Source of the DNA: Candidatus Saccharimonadota bacterium
Lineage (GTDB): Bacteria; Patescibacteriota; Saccharimonadia; Saccharimonadales; JAICHO01
Direction: 5' to 3'
NCBI GenBank assembly: GCA_025924835.1
Contig: JAICHO010000008.1
Span: 1-32,820, forward strand
Length of the DNA stretch: 32,820 nucleotides
Below, in pieces: positions 1-7,533 of the stretch (position 1 is its first letter; each line of letters starts with the position of its first letter). The translations under genes were made by a program, and so were the position numbers. Below the pieces are notes generated by a model. It worked only from the letters and a program-made list of their open reading frames with translations. It did not search any database and was not told the origin of the DNA.

Positions 1-378
1 ATAAATCATTTTGAACATCAGGCTAAACAATGTGACGCTTTGTTTATCTACGGCGGGGATGATGATCTGCTGATAGCAGCCGCCAGGCAAACGACCGGTT
101 TTATAAAGTCGCTCAAAACGCTTAAGGTAGTTGCCGGCTCTTCCGCTGGCGCAATGCTTTTGGCCAGCCAATCATGGGGTTGCGACAAGAGAGCCGTGCG
201 GCAGGGGCTTGGCATAGTACCGCTGTATATTATGGTTCACTACGGCAGTTCGTATGGTGCCACTGATCCGCTAGGCCCAATTGATTGGGAAAAAGCCGAA
301 CAGGAATTACGCCATGCTATTGGTCCAGGGAAACATATTATCCACCTGCCTGAAGGACGATTTACGGTTGTTTCATGA
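1..378 (+). CDS. Peptidase S51-like protein, 5' end cut off by the window
   Basis: The frame is open from base 1, so this is the C-terminal part (about 125 codons) of a longer gene. It carries a G-x-S-A-G-A nucleophile elbow (Ser codon at 142-144) and an upstream YGGDDD turn. Both fit the S51 family of serine peptidases (dipeptidase E, cyanophycinase). These families cleave Asp-containing dipeptides or cyanophycin, but the substrate here cannot be told. The C-terminal part has the HLPEG stretch expected after the nucleophile domain. Its stop codon overlaps the recX start in an ATGA arrangement (375-378), so the two are probably translationally coupled. TTG at 40 is not a credible start because the homology continues upstream of it. 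Confidence 0.75.
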   Translation: MNHFEHQAKQCDALFIYGGDDDLLIAAARQTTGFIKSLKTLKVVAGSSAGAMLLASQSWGCDKRAVRQGLGIVPLYIMVHYGSSYGATDPLGPIDWEKAEQELRHAIGPGKHIIHLPEGRFTVVS

Positions 379-977
379 AGATTACCACCATCAAACAGCA
401 GGTTAAGCGAGCGGATCGGTACAGTGTGTATATTGATGATAAGTTTAGTTTTGCCTTGTCAGAAACCGAGCTTTTAAAGCAAGGTTTGTATAATGGACAG
501 GACTTAACAGCCGAGGAACTGGCGTCCGTTAAGGAAGACAGCGTCCGCGATAAGGCCCGTTACCAGGCGCTTGGGCAACTTTCACGGCGGATGCGCAGCG
601 AATGGGAGCTGCGGGATTATTTAAAACGTAAAGACTACGCATCTGAAGTAATTGATCAGACCATAGAATGGTTAGCGGAATATGGTTACTGTGATGATAA
701 AAAGTTCGCTAATAGCTGGGTAGCCAATCGACGTTTGCTTAAAGCTACGAGTAGCCGCCGACTGCGTCAGGAACTCCGCCAAAAGCGGGTAAAGGACGAA
801 GTTATAGACGAGGTCTTATCAGAAGATGCAACCGATGAGCGCCAAGTTCTGCGTGACCTGATTGAGCGCAAGCAAAAGCAGACCAGATATCAGGACCACA
901 CTAAGTTGATGCAATATTTGTCTCGCCAGGGGTTTAATTATGATGACATCAAATCCGTGCTTGATGAGTTAAGCTAG
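375..977 (+). CDS. recX: Regulatory protein RecX
   Basis: A 200-aa protein with the three-helix repeat pattern of RecX, which binds RecA filaments and modulates recombination. The central segment (about residues 55-120) has the family signature: a short YQALGQLSRR helix, a WELRDYLKRKDY unit and a WLAEYGYCDDKKFA unit. A basic RQELRQKRV motif follows. The N-terminal 45 residues resemble the small beta-type domain often found before RecX repeats. Length is in the usual range. It starts inside the stop codon of the preceding peptidase gene (ATGA), and its TAG overlaps by four bases the stop of the convergent PRC-barrel gene. No recA is seen in the window. Confidence 0.9.
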   Translation: MKITTIKQQVKRADRYSVYIDDKFSFALSETELLKQGLYNGQDLTAEELASVKEDSVRDKARYQALGQLSRRMRSEWELRDYLKRKDYASEVIDQTIEWLAEYGYCDDKKFANSWVANRRLLKATSSRRLRQELRQKRVKDEVIDEVLSEDATDERQVLRDLIERKQKQTRYQDHTKLMQYLSRQGFNYDDIKSVLDELS

Positions 978-1495
978 GCGATAGCAGTGACTGGAACGGC
1001 ATCTTTAACGCCTTTTAGAGGCTCAAGGACCACTATTTTGCGGTTAGTTATTTCAACGATTTGGCTGCGATCAATGCTTAAATTTCCACCGGTAATGCTC
1101 TTTATAAGACCCTGGCTGACATATAGTTTCTGGACATATAACGTGGCGTCGTCGACTGCATAGTCACTGACCTTGCCTAACCGCTGTTTGTTAACTGTCA
1201 CCACAGGCTTGCCAATCAGCTCAAAGTTAAGTTTTAAAATAGATTGCAACCGCACTAACTCCTCTGGTTTGCCTAACACTTCGTGGTCGTTTATCACAAA
1301 ACCCTTATCAATATGCTCACGGATATCCTGGGTGAGGAGTATCAGCTGTATGGATTCGAACCGATCATCACAATAAAAGCCCTCAATCTTGAGATTCTTG
1401 GGGTTAATAATTGGCATTGTGGCCGTAGCTACCTGACCACCGGTACGCAATGACATGACCGCCTGATTCATAAGTCTGCTGCTGAGTTGTAACAT
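974..1495 (-). CDS. PRC-barrel domain protein
   Basis: A 173-aa protein that looks like two consecutive PRC-barrel folds: residues about 7-80 and about 92-157. The second has the typical G-K-V-x-D-x-x-V-D pattern (LGKVSDYAVDD) and ends with a strand rich in Ile and Val. PRC barrels occur in photosynthetic reaction centre H subunits, RimM and many uncharacterised bacterial proteins, where they bind proteins or RNA. The specific role is unknown. No membrane segment or signal peptide is evident, so it is probably cytosolic. A -10-like TATACT (1506-1511, minus strand) lies 10 nt before the ATG, giving a leader of only a few bases. It faces the LTD gene across a 167-bp divergent region. Confidence 0.7.
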   Translation of the reverse strand: MLQLSSRLMNQAVMSLRTGGQVATATMPIINPKNLKIEGFYCDDRFESIQLILLTQDIREHIDKGFVINDHEVLGKPEELVRLQSILKLNFELIGKPVVTVNKQRLGKVSDYAVDDATLYVQKLYVSQGLIKSITGGNLSIDRSQIVEITNRKIVVLEPLKGVKDAVPVTAIA

Positions 1496-1627
1496 TCTGA
1501 ATATTAGTATAGCCTAAGCCCTTCCTGTGACTAAGAAGCGAGCCGGAAATAGATGTGAGCTGTTGTTTTATTTGCAGAATTTACTCCTTTAAATTGGTGT
1601 TTTAATAATAAGTTAAGAAAATGTATA

Positions 1628-1655
1628 TTGTCGCTGAGTGATAACTGAGTAAAAT
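1628..1655 (+). promoter_or_regulatory. Promoter of the lamin-tail gene, apparently leaderless
   Basis: TTGTCG (1628-1633), a 16-nt spacer and TAAAAT (1650-1655). Only seven bases separate the -10 box from the ATG at 1663, so transcription should begin at or within a base of the start codon. No Shine-Dalgarno sequence is present. Confidence 0.55.
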
Positions 1656-1662
1656 CTGAGCT

Positions 1663-3903
1663 ATGAAATTGATTAAGCTTATAAGTGTCTTCCTATTCCT
1701 ATTGTTACCACTACAAGTTATGGTTTTAGCCTATGCTGAAATGGCCTTATGCCAACTTTGTATATCCGAAGTTCAAACACAAGGCTTAGGTGGTGCCACC
1801 GAAGAGTATATTGTGCTTACTAACAGTACTGCTAATGACTATGACATGAGTGGGCACACAGTGCGTTATATAACAGCCGGTGGTACACCAAACACTAAAA
1901 CTATTACGTTAATGGGTACAATACCACCATATGCCAGCACGGCCTTTGTATCAGAAAGCCTCAAGACCGCAAATCCTAATTTAGGACAACTTCCGGCAGG
2001 TTTGGCTTTGGCTGATAGTGGCGGTAGTCTGCAGCTTCTTAAAAATGGCCAACCTATTGATCAAGTTGGTTGGGGAACGGCCTCTGCTTCATTCCGTGAA
2101 GGCACGGCCGCGCCGACGCACGAACGAGGTTGGTCGCTGGTTAGAAAACAAAATGTTGATGGAATTTTTCAAGATACCGGTGACAATAGCAATGATTTTG
2201 AGCCGGTTGCCCACGCCTGCGGGGGTGTTAGTCTGAATGAAATTCAACCACTGCTCATTGATCCCGACGGTCAGGATCTTACCCAGTCTGTGGAGCTACT
2301 TAAAACAAGCGAAGCTGCAGGCGAGCAAGATTGCCCCCTTGTCATTAATAATATTCCCGTGAAAATTGCCGCCGGCGATATAGGTTTTGACGCGGGTCTT
2401 GCGGTTATTGACACCGTTATTGACGACTCCAGCCTAGTTATTCCGCTGACGCTGCATAGTGATGCGACCAATAGCTTGCAGTTTATGCCCCGGAATGCGC
2501 TTGGCGGCGTTATACTCCCTGGTGCTGTATTTACCCAGCCAGTGCTTGTGAGTGGTCAAACATACGCTAAATTTTCCACTGGGTTTAAGGCTACCTACCA
2601 GCCTACGATCGGGTCGGCTAATCAACTTCGGACTACACCGCTGGTACTCGCAGATACAGCCTCAACAGAGGCTGCGGAGTGTAGCGAAGACATTGTTTTA
2701 AACGAACTACTGCCCAACCCCATAGGCGAAGATAGTAGTCAGGAATGGGTAGAATTTGCCAATATGACCGATCAGCCGGTACTGCTAACAGGCTGTGTAT
2801 TACAGATTGGTGGTAGCCAGTACATGCTCGGTCCGGATCAGTTCATTAACTCTAACCAGTTTCTGGTGCTGGGCAGTTTTAGTGATGGTGTTTCTGTGCG
2901 TACCCTGTCATTAAAAAATAGTGGCGTAAACACCGCGAGTTTGGGGCATGTAAATAACAACGGCAGTTTTGAACCGCTGCAGACTGTCCAATATTCAGAT
3001 GCTCCTGAGGGACAGGCCTGGGCGCGTTTTGAAGATGGTTGGCGCTGGATAGTGCCCACGCCCAGTGTTGAGAATACAGTAACAGCACAAAGTACAGATA
3101 CGGATTTGCCGCCCACGGAATTCCCGGCACCTGCAGCACCCGACGCGTCGCCGTCTGGCGACACTACAATCCCGGCGGTTGTAACCGACCCGGTAATTAG
3201 TATTACTGAGCTGTTACCGAACCCGGCAGCGCCCGGTACGGATGATGCCGATGAGTTTGTGGAGTTGTATAACTCCACTGATCAACCAATTAATCTAACG
3301 AACTATAAGCTGCAAAGCGGCAACAATTATACGTACAGTTACACCATAAACGCAATTACGCTTCTAGGGCATCAGTACACTACCTTTTATTCCCGCGATA
3401 GCGGGCTTGTACTGGCCAACAGTAGTGGACGTGTTAGTTTGTCCGATCCAGCGGGCAACGTCGTGGCAGAAACGGAACAGTACGACACGGCTGCAGAAGG
3501 ACAAGCGTGGGCGCTTATTTCGGGAGTATGGCAATGGACTGTTACGCCTACTCCTGGTGCCGAAAACATTGCCAGCATTCCCTTGCTGGCGGCCTCCACC
3601 AAGAGTAAAACGGCAAAGACCACCACTAAGGCTGCGGCTAAACCCAAAACGGCGACTACGGCTGCTACTAAGACCACCGCTGTTAAGTCAGTCAAAACTG
3701 CTGCGTCCGCTGACCGTCAGGTTTATGAAGATCCTGCCGCTACTCCTGCCGCTATTCATACCAGTATACTTGCTGCCATAGGTGTAGCCACGCTACTATA
3801 TGCAGGTTATGAGTACCGTTATGACGCAGTCAATACGATCCGCCGGTTCCGCCGATACCGAGAGCTTCGGCGAGCGGCTCGGCCGCAATCTTCAGGGCGG
3901 TGA
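1663..3903 (+). CDS. Secreted, membrane-anchored lamin-tail-domain protein
   Basis: A 746-aa protein with an N-terminal signal peptide (KLIKLISVFLFLLLPLQ...). It has three lamin-tail (LTD) Ig-like domains starting near residues 31, 343 and 510. The last two begin with the typical x-I-x-E-L-L-P-N-P motif followed by E-[WF]-V-E-[FL]-x-N. A Lys/Thr/Ala-rich low-complexity linker (about 647-685) and one hydrophobic segment (about 700-718) follow. The protein ends with an Arg-rich tail. The predicted topology is a surface protein held by a C-terminal anchor. There is no LPXTG-like motif, so the nearby sortase-like protein is not obviously its anchoring enzyme. The 3' end overlaps tsaE by 83 bases, so the anchor and tail are encoded in a region read in two frames. 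LTDs may bind protein, DNA or glycan; the ligand is unknown. Confidence 0.8.
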   Translation: MKLIKLISVFLFLLLPLQVMVLAYAEMALCQLCISEVQTQGLGGATEEYIVLTNSTANDYDMSGHTVRYITAGGTPNTKTITLMGTIPPYASTAFVSESLKTANPNLGQLPAGLALADSGGSLQLLKNGQPIDQVGWGTASASFREGTAAPTHERGWSLVRKQNVDGIFQDTGDNSNDFEPVAHACGGVSLNEIQPLLIDPDGQDLTQSVELLKTSEAAGEQDCPLVINNIPVKIAAGDIGFDAGLAVIDTVIDDSSLVIPLTLHSDATNSLQFMPRNALGGVILPGAVFTQPVLVSGQTYAKFSTGFKATYQPTIGSANQLRTTPLVLADTASTEAAECSEDIVLNELLPNPIGEDSSQEWVEFANMTDQPVLLTGCVLQIGGSQYMLGPDQFINSNQFLVLGSFSDGVSVRTLSLKNSGVNTASLGHVNNNGSFEPLQTVQYSDAPEGQAWARFEDGWRWIVPTPSVENTVTAQSTDTDLPPTEFPAPAAPDASPSGDTTIPAVVTDPVISITELLPNPAAPGTDDADEFVELYNSTDQPINLTNYKLQSGNNYTYSYTINAITLLGHQYTTFYSRDSGLVLANSSGRVSLSDPAGNVVAETEQYDTAAEGQAWALISGVWQWTVTPTPGAENIASIPLLAASTKSKTAKTTTKAAAKPKTATTAATKTTAVKSVKTAASADRQVYEDPAATPAAIHTSILAAIGVATLLYAGYEYRYDAVNTIRRFRRYRELRRAARPQSSGR

Positions 3904-4270
3904 AATCATTGAACTAGTGAGTGATTTGGGCGGCGGTAAAACCACTATGGCGCGCGGTATTGCCCGTGGCGCCGGCAGTAGTGACGTAGTCGCTAGCCCA
4001 ACTTTCACGCTAAGTAAGGTTTACACTACGCCCGCGTTCAGTATCTATCACTACGACTTTTATCGTCTGCAAGAGGCTGGGCTTATAGAGTATGAATTAA
4101 ACGATATCAGCGGTGACCCTAAAGCGGTGTTAGTTATTGAATGGGGGGAAGTGGTACAGCACGTATTGCCACTTAGGCGCCTGACTATCACTATTCGTAC
4201 GATGGCCGATGGTGTCCGCATGCTGGACTGTAGTTACCCAGAAGATCTGTCATACTTGTTAGCGTTATGA
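3821..4270 (+). CDS. tsaE: tRNA threonylcarbamoyladenosine biosynthesis ATPase TsaE
   Basis: TsaE is the ATPase that works with TsaB and TsaD to make t6A37 on ANN-decoding tRNAs in the cytosol. The Walker A loop is visible as SDLGGGKTT (the family norm is GDLGAGKTT). SPTFTLSKVY, HYDFYRL and VLVIEWGE follow, all in family order. ATG codons exist at 3800, 3809 and 3821. The last gives an N-terminus of normal length (about 149 aa) before the TESFGERLG helix, so I prefer it. None has a clear ribosome-binding site. The gene overlaps the 3' end of the lamin-tail gene by 83 nt and overlaps tsaB by four bases (ATGA), so all three are probably co-transcribed. Confidence 0.9.
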   Translation: MTQSIRSAGSADTESFGERLGRNLQGGEIIELVSDLGGGKTTMARGIARGAGSSDVVASPTFTLSKVYTTPAFSIYHYDFYRLQEAGLIEYELNDISGDPKAVLVIEWGEVVQHVLPLRRLTITIRTMADGVRMLDCSYPEDLSYLLAL

Positions 4271-4665
4271 TTATTCTGACTATCCGTACCGATCAACCAA
4301 ATGCTGAATTGGGCCTATATAATAACGATGCAAAGCTGATTGACGTTGAGTGGACGGCCCATAGGCAACTGGCAGAAACTCTGCATCAGCAGATAACCCA
4401 TCTCTTATCTCGTGAAGATATGAGAGTTCAAGACATTGAGGGCATTATTGTTTTTGCCGGTCCGGGATCCTTTACTGGCTTGAGGATAGGCATTAGCGTA
4501 GCCAACGCGCTTGCCTATGCCCTGAATGTTCCCATAGCATGTGGAATGGGTAAGGATTGGGTAAAAGAGGCACGAGACCAATTAAACCAGCCGAATCGTC
4601 CGGATAGCAAGTATGTAATCCCGGTTTATGGAGCTCCAGTTCATCTGACCCTGCCGCGCAAGTAA
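4267..4665 (+). CDS. tsaB: Short TsaB-like protein (t6A biosynthesis)
   Basis: A 132-aa protein matching the N-terminal lobe of TsaB, the scaffold partner of TsaD and TsaE. The hallmark GPGSFTGLRIGISVANALAYALNVP stretch is in two pieces: the GPGSFTGLRIG turn (about residues 63-73) and the following helix. Normal TsaB is around 210-230 aa, so the C-terminal lobe is missing. The reading frame closes with a clean TAA and no sign of a frameshifted continuation, so this looks like a natural short form. The ATGA overlap with tsaE supports functional coupling. The tail after residue 95 is not recognisable. Confidence 0.85.
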   Translation: MIILTIRTDQPNAELGLYNNDAKLIDVEWTAHRQLAETLHQQITHLLSREDMRVQDIEGIIVFAGPGSFTGLRIGISVANALAYALNVPIACGMGKDWVKEARDQLNQPNRPDSKYVIPVYGAPVHLTLPRK

Positions 4666-4693
4666 TCAATACAACATTCAAAGCATAAAGAGC

Positions 4694-4727
4694 TTGACAA
4701 ATTAACGGATAACGTTACAGTTAATTT
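4694..4727 (+). promoter_or_regulatory. Promoter and inverted-repeat operator candidate before the sortase-like gene
   Basis: A consensus TTGACA lies at 4694-4699. A weak -10 (TACAGT, 4716-4721) follows after 16 nt. The region contains an inverted repeat AAATTAAC (4699-4706) / GTTAATTT (4720-4727) with a 13-nt spacer. Its arms touch the -35 and the -10, the layout of a repressor operator. Transcription would start around 4728, leaving a leader of about 50 nt. Confidence 0.4.
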
Positions 4728-4780
4728 TGTAGTATTTTTTAAACCAAAAATAGGAAAAGAGAACGAATAGGCCAACAAAA

Positions 4781-5713
4781 ATGGACGAACGGCCAAAACT
4801 GGGCTTAGAGAATCCGACGCACCGTGCACGATTGCGAGGCAGGGGGCTTACTAATACGCATACCTTATCATCGCCCCATCATGCACAGAACCTCATTAGC
4901 GATGTGCGTATTCATTCCCGGTCCATTAACAAGCATGCGTCAGATATTAAAGCTGTAGCTCAACCGGTTACTTCGCGTCACTTACCAAAACAGGCAAAGT
5001 CACGTGTCTTGAAACGACAAGTGACTCGGCCTATATACGCACCCTACCCTAAACACCGCCGTCCCGTACGTGCCATTGTTTGGGCTGTTGTGGTGATCTT
5101 GTTAGCCGCCGGGGGAACCATAACGGTGTTCACCGTTATGCGTAGGGGTAGTGAGGCAAAAGCACAAGCTAAACAGCTGTCTTCACAAATAATTACGGAT
5201 GCCACCAGCCAAGTGCCTATCTCTGAAGCTGAACCCCCAAAAGACATCACGACTTACCAAGTTGCGGCTGATTTGCCGCGATTTTTGTCAATTGAAAAAA
5301 TAGATGTACATGCCCGGATCCGTCAAGTAAGCGAAGAATCTAAAAACGTACCGACGGCTCCGGCGAGCATATTTGACGTTGGTTGGTACAATGGCAGTCC
5401 AAAACCAGGTGAACCTGGAACCATTGTGTTGGACGGACACGTCTCCGGCCCAACCAAGCGGGGCGTATTCTATAATATTGGGAATATGCAGATTGGCGAT
5501 AAGATTACTCTGGAACGCGGAGACGGTAAAGTTTTTAGCTACACGGTTTCGGGTAAGGAACTGTATGACAATGGACAGGTTGACACGGATAAATTAGTCA
5601 AAAGTTCAGTGCCGGGCAAACCTGGCTTGAATCTTATCACATCCTCGGGGCGATTCAATGTCCGCGACAATCAGTTTGAGCAGCGTATGGTAATATTTGC
5701 CGTCCAAGATTAG
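4781..5713 (+). CDS. Class E/F sortase-fold protein with Ser in place of the catalytic Cys
   Basis: A 310-aa protein with a long basic N-terminal cytoplasmic region (about 95 residues), one membrane segment (about 98-120), a spacer and a C-terminal sortase domain (about 165-308). The catalytic His is present in L-D-G-H-V (His220) and the Arg in QRMVIFA (Arg302). Where sortases have T-L-x-T-C, this protein reads N-L-I-T-S: codon 288 is TCC (5642-5644), Ser instead of Cys. By family knowledge that should abolish or strongly reduce transpeptidation. It may be a binding or structural paralogue, or use an unusual Ser nucleophile. It is a single gene, with no LPXTG substrate seen nearby. Confidence 0.75.
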   Translation: MDERPKLGLENPTHRARLRGRGLTNTHTLSSPHHAQNLISDVRIHSRSINKHASDIKAVAQPVTSRHLPKQAKSRVLKRQVTRPIYAPYPKHRRPVRAIVWAVVVILLAAGGTITVFTVMRRGSEAKAQAKQLSSQIITDATSQVPISEAEPPKDITTYQVAADLPRFLSIEKIDVHARIRQVSEESKNVPTAPASIFDVGWYNGSPKPGEPGTIVLDGHVSGPTKRGVFYNIGNMQIGDKITLERGDGKVFSYTVSGKELYDNGQVDTDKLVKSSVPGKPGLNLITSSGRFNVRDNQFEQRMVIFAVQD

Positions 5714-5896
5714 CATATTGTCAGCCTGAGCCGGGAAGCGTATAGTTTTGCGTAGGATTACCGCCATTTTGGGAGCAAATCCGCCCTTAACGTTAAATTT
5801 TAATACTGTTTCGTTTTCAGATTACACGCAAATTCGGCTAATGAAGTGATAGTGATGCCAGGCTGCGGGTGATTTGCAGCATAGGAAGGAATAGAT

Positions 5897-7411
5897 ATGG
5901 GTCCACTTACTATTGTGCTGGCGCTTGCTGGCATTGGTGTTGGCTTTGGTGCTAACACCGTTATATCAAAAAAGAAATTGGGCAGTGCAGAGGAACAAGC
6001 CCAAAAAGACTTGGCCAAAGCCAAAAAAGAAGCTAATAAACTGATTGAAGAAGCGCGCGAAGAAGCGTTACGTGCCGCCGAAGAATCTAAAAAAGAGGAT
6101 CAGCAGCGACGCAAGGAAATTAAAGACATCGAACAACGTCTTTTGACGCGTGAGGAAGCTTTGGACAGAAAACTGGATGATCTGGACAAACGCAGCGAGA
6201 ATCTGCGTAAAGGTGAGGATGAGGTAGAAGCGCTCAAGAATGAAATCCGTGACATCCGCAGCCGGCAGCAAGAAAAGCTGGAAAAAATAGCCAAGCTTAG
6301 TAAAACTGATGCCGCCGATAAATTAATGCAAATGACCGAGCGTGATATTCGCAATGATCTGTTGGGCCTCGTATCCAAGCTGCAAAATGAAGCCAAAGAC
6401 CTAGCAGAGGAAAAAGCCGGGGCGATTATTGTCGGGGCGATGGAACGTATGGCCAGCGAGGTCACGGCAGAACGCACGGTAACTGCCGTCAAGCTAGAAG
6501 ACGAAGAAATGAAAGGCCGTATTATAGGCAAAGAAGGCCGTAATATTCAAGCCCTGCAACGAGCTACCGGTGTTGATATTATGGTTGACGATACGCCAGG
6601 TTACGTCGTCCTTAGCAGTTTTGACCCGATTCGTCGTGAAGTTGCACGCCAAGCGTTGGAACTATTGCTCAAGGATGGACGTGTTCATCCCGGACGCATT
6701 GAAGAAGTGGTAGAAAAGGCACAAAAAAATGTCCAAAAAGAGGTAATGCGCGCCGGCGAAGATGCGGCGCGTGAAGTTGGCATAATCGGTATACCGCGTG
6801 AAGTTCTGGAACTACTCGGCGAGCTGAAGTTTAGGACCAGTTATGGGCAAAATGTCCTGAAACACAGTACGGAAATGGCTCATATTGCCGGGATTATTGC
6901 CGAAGAAGTTGGAGCCAATGTCAAAATTGCCAAGTACGCTGCACTAGTCCACGATCTGGGCAAAGCCCTAACACATAAAATGGAGGGCAAGCATCACCAC
7001 ATAAGTGGCGAAATGCTGCGTAAATACGGTGCTCCTGAAGAAGTAGCAGTAGCAGCCGAGCAGCATCATGACGACGTAGAAGCTACCACTACCGAAGCTC
7101 TCATAGTGCGCGTGGTGGATGCTATCAGCGCCTCCCGTCCCGGTGCCCGCAATATCAGCGCCGAAAACTTCGCTGAGCGTATGAAAGATCTGGAAAACGT
7201 AGCCAACGGCTTTGAAGGCATAGAGAAATCCTATGCCATTAGTGCTGGCCGCGAAGTGCGGGTATTTGTGCGCCCCGGCCAAATTGATGATCTAAGTGCC
7301 ATCAAACTTGCCCGTGATATCGCCAACAAAATAGAGAGTACCATGCAATATCCCGGTACCATAAAGGTAAATGTCATCCGCGAAACCCGCGCCATAGAAT
7401 TTGCCAAATAG
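5897..7411 (+). CDS. rny: Ribonuclease Y
   Basis: RNase Y is a membrane-tethered endoribonuclease that starts mRNA decay. All family parts are present over 504 aa. An N-terminal membrane helix (about 3-20) is followed by a long Lys/Glu-rich coiled coil (about 28-185). A KH domain contains GRIIGKEGRNI (about 200-265). An HD domain has the catalytic His-Asp in V-H-D-L-G-K (His352, Asp353), plus LKHSTEMA and EQHHDD. A strong Shine-Dalgarno AGGAAGGA (5883-5890) sits six bases before the ATG, unlike the many leaderless starts in this window. It stands alone, with a 183-bp region upstream in which I find no convincing promoter. Confidence 0.96.
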   Translation: MGPLTIVLALAGIGVGFGANTVISKKKLGSAEEQAQKDLAKAKKEANKLIEEAREEALRAAEESKKEDQQRRKEIKDIEQRLLTREEALDRKLDDLDKRSENLRKGEDEVEALKNEIRDIRSRQQEKLEKIAKLSKTDAADKLMQMTERDIRNDLLGLVSKLQNEAKDLAEEKAGAIIVGAMERMASEVTAERTVTAVKLEDEEMKGRIIGKEGRNIQALQRATGVDIMVDDTPGYVVLSSFDPIRREVARQALELLLKDGRVHPGRIEEVVEKAQKNVQKEVMRAGEDAAREVGIIGIPREVLELLGELKFRTSYGQNVLKHSTEMAHIAGIIAEEVGANVKIAKYAALVHDLGKALTHKMEGKHHHISGEMLRKYGAPEEVAVAAEQHHDDVEATTTEALIVRVVDAISASRPGARNISAENFAERMKDLENVANGFEGIEKSYAISAGREVRVFVRPGQIDDLSAIKLARDIANKIESTMQYPGTIKVNVIRETRAIEFAK

Positions 7412-7432
7412 CCCACACAATAAAAGCTCACA

Positions 7433-7461
7433 TTGACAATTATTTCTATTCTGTTTACGCT
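7433..7461 (+). promoter_or_regulatory. Promoter of the CBM/transglycosylase gene
   Basis: Consensus TTGACA at 7433-7438, 17-nt spacer, weak -10 TACGCT at 7456-7461. The expected start near 7468 would leave a leader of about 65 nt before the ATG at 7534. Confidence 0.45.
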
Positions 7462-7533
7462 TAAGCTAACGGATACGAAATAATTACATATAAGTCTATT
7501 ATGCCAAAAGCCAAACTAAAAAAGGGGAAAACC

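Noticed and set aside
2838-3695. Several long minus-strand ORFs inside the lamin-tail gene
   Set aside because: Antisense shadows with no motif and no start signals. The plus-strand gene has clear domains.
4730-4735. TAGTAT as the -10 box for the TTGACA at 4694
   Set aside because: The spacing of 30 nt is far too long.
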